The translations under genes and the position numbers were made by a program. A DNA stretch of 64,000 bases, taken from the NCBI RefSeq assembly GCF_003390925.1, contig NZ_QUBS01000024.1, positions 112,658 to 176,657 on the forward strand, in the 5' to 3' direction. This stretch comes from Trinickia diaoshuihuensis (GTDB lineage Bacteria; Pseudomonadota; Gammaproteobacteria; Burkholderiales; Burkholderiaceae). Below are positions 61,496 through 64,000 of the stretch, in pieces. Position 1 is the first letter of the stretch. Each line of letters begins with the position of its first letter. Under the pieces are notes generated by a model. That model made no database searches and was not told where the DNA came from. It saw nothing but the letters and a program-made list of their open reading frames with translations.

Positions 61496-64000
61496 TCACG
61501 GCTCGCCGCTCGGCGGCGCGATGACTTCGCGGCTGCCGTTCACGCCCATCGCCGACACGAGGCCGGCCGCTTCCATTTGTTCGACGAGGCGCGCCGCGCG
61601 GTTGTAGCCGATGCGAAGTTGCCGTTGGACGGCGGAAATCGATGCACGGCGCGTGCGAACGACAAAGGCCACGGCTTCGTCGTAAAGCGGATCGGCTTCG
61701 GCATCGGGCGCGTCGCCGAACAGATCTTGCGAGGCGCCTTCCGTTGCCGGTCCGTCGAGGATGCCTTCGATATATTCGGGCTCGCCGAATTGCTTCAAAT
61801 GCTCAACGACGCGATGGACTTCCTCGTCGGCGACGAACGCCCCGTGCACGCGTTGCGGATAGCCGGTGCCGGGCGGTAGAAAGAGCATGTCGCCCTGACC
61901 GAGCAGCGATTCGGCCCCCATCTGATCGAGAATCGTGCGCGAGTCGATCTTCGAGGAAACTTGGAAGGCGACGCGCGTCGGAATGTTCGCCTTGATGAGT
62001 CCGGTGATGACGTCGACCGAAGGGCGCTGCGTCGCCAGAATCAGATGAATCCCGGCCGCGCGGGCTTTTTGAGCCAGCCGGGCGATCAATTCCTCGATCT
62101 TCTTGCCCGCCACCATCATCAGATCGGCAAGCTCGTCGATGACGACGACGATCAACGGCAACGGCGAGAGCGGCTCGGGCGCGTCGGGCGTCAGCGAGAA
62201 CGGATTGCCGATCTTCTTGCCGGCCGCCTGGGCGTCACGCAGCTTCTGATTGAACCCTGCGAGATTGCGTACGCCCACGGCCGACATGAGCCGGTACCGC
62301 TTTTCCATCTCCCCGACACACCAATTGAGCGCGTTCGCGGCGAGCTTCATGTCGGTGACGACGGGCGCCAGCAGATGCGGGATCCCTTCATATACCGACA
62401 GTTCCAGCATCTTCGGGTCGATCATGATCAAGCGCACTTCCTCGGGCGTGGCCTTGAAGAGCAGCGAAACGATCATGGCGTTGATGGCGACCGATTTCCC
62501 GGAACCGGTCGTGCCGGCGACGAGCATATGCGGCGCCTTGGCGAGATCGGTGACGATCGGATGGCCCGTGATGTCCTTGCCCATCGCGAGCGTCAATTTG
62601 GATGCCGAATTTCGATACGGGCCAGCGGCCAGGATCTCCGATAGGCGGATCGTTTGCCGCTTCGCGTTGGGCAATTCGAGCCCCATGCAAGTCTTGCCGG
62701 GGATCGTTTCAACGACGCGGATGGAGGTCAGCCCGAGTCCGCGCGAGAGGTCCTTCATCAAACCGACGATTTGGCTACCGCGCACGCCGAGCGCGGGCTC
62801 GATCTCGAAGCGTGTGATGACGGGGCCCGCCGAGGCGCCGACGACGGTTACCGGCACCTTGAATTCCTGCAAGCGTTGCTCGATCAACTGGCCGGTTTGC
62901 GCGAGCTGCTCGGCGGGAATCTCTTCCGTTTCATTCGAGGCGGGCTCCAGCAACTCGAGCGAGGGCAATTCGACGGCGGAGGCGGCCGGTGCTTGGAACG
63001 TGAACTCGGTTGCCGCGTGGCCGCGTAGCGGCGTTCGGGAGCCAGCTTCAGCGCTTGCGGGCGAGCTGTTCGCCGCCGCCGCGGGGCCAGCGAGGCTCTC
63101 GGCCGGTTCCGGCGCAGGCTCGGCAGCGTGGCTGACATGCGACGCCGTGGTCGATGGCGCCTCGATCGGCGCGAGCGGGGCGGTAGATTCGGCGGCGCTT
63201 GGATGCGCAGGCGCCGCCGGCGACGGCGTCAGGATCGCAGGATCCGGCGCCGGGCGAGGAGCCGGCTGCTGCGAGGAGGCCAGCTCCAATAGGACGGGTG
63301 CGGCCGGTGGCGCGGGGCTCGGGGCGGGCGCCGGATCCCACGGCGGTTCCACATGCGCCTGAGCGTGGGCCGGCGAGCCGCTGTCAACGATACCGGGGCT
63401 GGGCGCAGGATCCGTGGGGGCTTCGGGCTCGGCGGCCGGCGGCGGTGTCGTCGAGCTTACAGGCGCAACGTCCTCCGGACGCACCTCGATGGGCGCTTCG
63501 TCAAGGTACATGGCCGGCGCGGCGGCGCTTGCCGGCGCTGCGTCGGCATCGGTAGCGTGCGGCTCTTCACCCGCTCTCGTTTCGTCCGGTTGTTGGTCCG
63601 ATCCAGCCATTTGCGGATCGATAACGTCGTCCGTGAAGGGCGGCGGTGGCGAGTCCACCGGTTCGGGCGTGGGCGAAGCTGCCTCCGGCCGCTGCGCCGC
63701 GGCCGCGCCTCGCCGGGCGAGGCTCGAGCTCGCCAGCGCCGTCCATTGGGCGGCGTTTGCTTCGATAGCCTTTAGCGTTTCGAGTACGCTCGGCGGCGGC
63801 TGGATATGCTCGGATGACCCGGGAGCCTCGTCCTGCGTCCCGGCGGCGGTCCGTGCCGGCACCGTTCGAGCAGCCGGATCGGTTTGGACGGCCGGGCTAG
63901 CGGGCACGGGCGGCGGCGAGGCCGGCGCCGCTAGGCCCGATGCGGGCGCTGCCGAGAGACCGGCGGCCGCCGCGCGCGCTGTGGCCTGCGCTGCCGCGGC
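61496..64000 (-). CDS. ftsK: DNA translocase FtsK (N-terminus outside window)
   Basis: This is the C-terminal part of the chromosome-segregating DNA pump. The frame stays open to the right edge, so the membrane domain lies beyond it. About 330 residues of Pro/Ala-rich linker come first. The motor has Walker [15 protein letters not shown], Walker [37 protein letters not shown], and the last 65 residues form the gamma winged-helix ([39 protein letters not shown]) that reads KOPS. The codon at 63907 is not a start, since open sequence continues. Confidence 0.93.
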   Translation of the reverse strand, partial: AAAAQATARAAAAGLSAAPASGLAAPASPPPVPASPAVQTDPAARTVPARTAAGTQDEAPGSSEHIQPPPSVLETLKAIEANAAQWTALASSSLARRGAAAAQRPEAASPTPEPVDSPPPPFTDDVIDPQMAGSDQQPDETRAGEEPHATDADAAPASAAAPAMYLDEAPIEVRPEDVAPVSSTTPPPAAEPEAPTDPAPSPGIVDSGSPAHAQAHVEPPWDPAPAPSPAPPAAPVLLELASSQQPAPRPAPDPAILTPSPAAPAHPSAAESTAPLAPIEAPSTTASHVSHAAEPAPEPAESLAGPAAAANSSPASAEAGSRTPLRGHAATEFTFQAPAASAVELPSLELLEPASNETEEIPAEQLAQTGQLIEQRLQEFKVPVTVVGASAGPVITRFEIEPALGVRGSQIVGLMKDLSRGLGLTSIRVVETIPGKTCMGLELPNAKRQTIRLSEILAAGPYRNSASKLTLAMGKDITGHPIVTDLAKAPHMLVAGTTGSGKSVAINAMIVSLLFKATPEEVRLIMIDPKMLELSVYEGIPHLLAPVVTDMKLAANALNWCVGEMEKRYRLMSAVGVRNLAGFNQKLRDAQAAGKKIGNPFSLTPDAPEPLSPLPLIVVVIDELADLMMVAGKKIEELIARLAQKARAAGIHLILATQRPSVDVITGLIKANIPTRVAFQVSSKIDSRTILDQMGAESLLGQGDMLFLPPGTGYPQRVHGAFVADEEVHRVVEHLKQFGEPEYIEGILDGPATEGASQDLFGDAPDAEADPLYDEAVAFVVRTRRASISAVQRQLRIGYNRAARLVEQMEAAGLVSAMGVNGSREVIAPPSGEP

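Noticed and set aside
63905..63907. GTG codon as start of ftsK
   Set aside because: The same frame stays open with the same Ala/Pro-rich linker composition to the window edge, and FtsK needs an N-terminal membrane domain upstream.

Overview
The window is high-GC DNA, dense with genes, from a betaproteobacterium. The protein set points to Burkholderiaceae (Burkholderia, Paraburkholderia, Trinickia or a relative): topoisomerase IV subunits, HtpG followed by UbiC, an orphan RsxB next to Nth, an intracellular PHA depolymerase beside a TetR regulator, a MoxR/VWA pair, paired class I cytochromes c and a long FtsK. I cannot name a species. I saw no tRNA, rRNA or CRISPR array.

Layout. 1-6.2 kb: end of an ABC-F ATPase (Uup), then parE, parC and a CopD-like membrane protein. 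6.4-8.9 kb: chromate-transporter (ChrA) proteins in two forms, one as two overlapping half genes and one fused and convergent; the second half gene carries a perfect 99-bp tandem duplication. 8.9-11.3 kb: a membrane GGDEF-EAL protein. 11.6-17.7 kb: a run of five genes (VOC, EamA exporter, PLP aminotransferase, RidA, PhzF) divergent from a MocR-type regulator with a clear inverted-repeat operator, which looks like an amino-acid-related pathway. 17.8-20.9 kb: htpG, ubiC and a DNA-deoxyinosine glycosylase with overlapping ends.

20.5-29.4 kb is the accessory region and the most interesting part. The 3' part of the glycosylase gene and about 190 bp beyond it recur, degraded, at 26.1 kb, and a short piece recurs at 27.8 kb. 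A ParD/RelE-like toxin-antitoxin pair follows the first copy, an unrecognised protein plus a HEPN-motif protein follow the second, and a frameshifted HTH antitoxin lies beyond the third. Between the first two copies sit a LysR regulator, a flavodoxin-like reductase, a small protein, an aldo/keto reductase and an exported monooxygenase-like protein. A frameshifted SDR gene with a divergent LysR regulator closes the region. I read it as a hotspot where toxin/defence-like modules were inserted and partly decayed.

30.5-38.1 kb: two paralogous FHA/HMW-like secreted proteins with GLUG repeats that contain unusual Cys-X4/5-Cys pairs, with a GST, a hypothetical protein and a lipoprotein nearby and no TpsB transporter. 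38.3-48.2 kb: DinB, entericidin, a PAS chemoreceptor, a spermidine-synthase-like protein, a DUF3311/sodium:solute symporter pair, a FUSC protein, a VOC protein, transaldolase and a BenE-type transporter. 48.2-64 kb: VWA and MoxR, two cytochromes c, a DUF1841 protein, an EamA transporter, nth, rsxB, a TetR regulator, PHA depolymerase, a GH15 enzyme, small proteins, a lactonase-like beta-propeller and ftsK running off the right edge.
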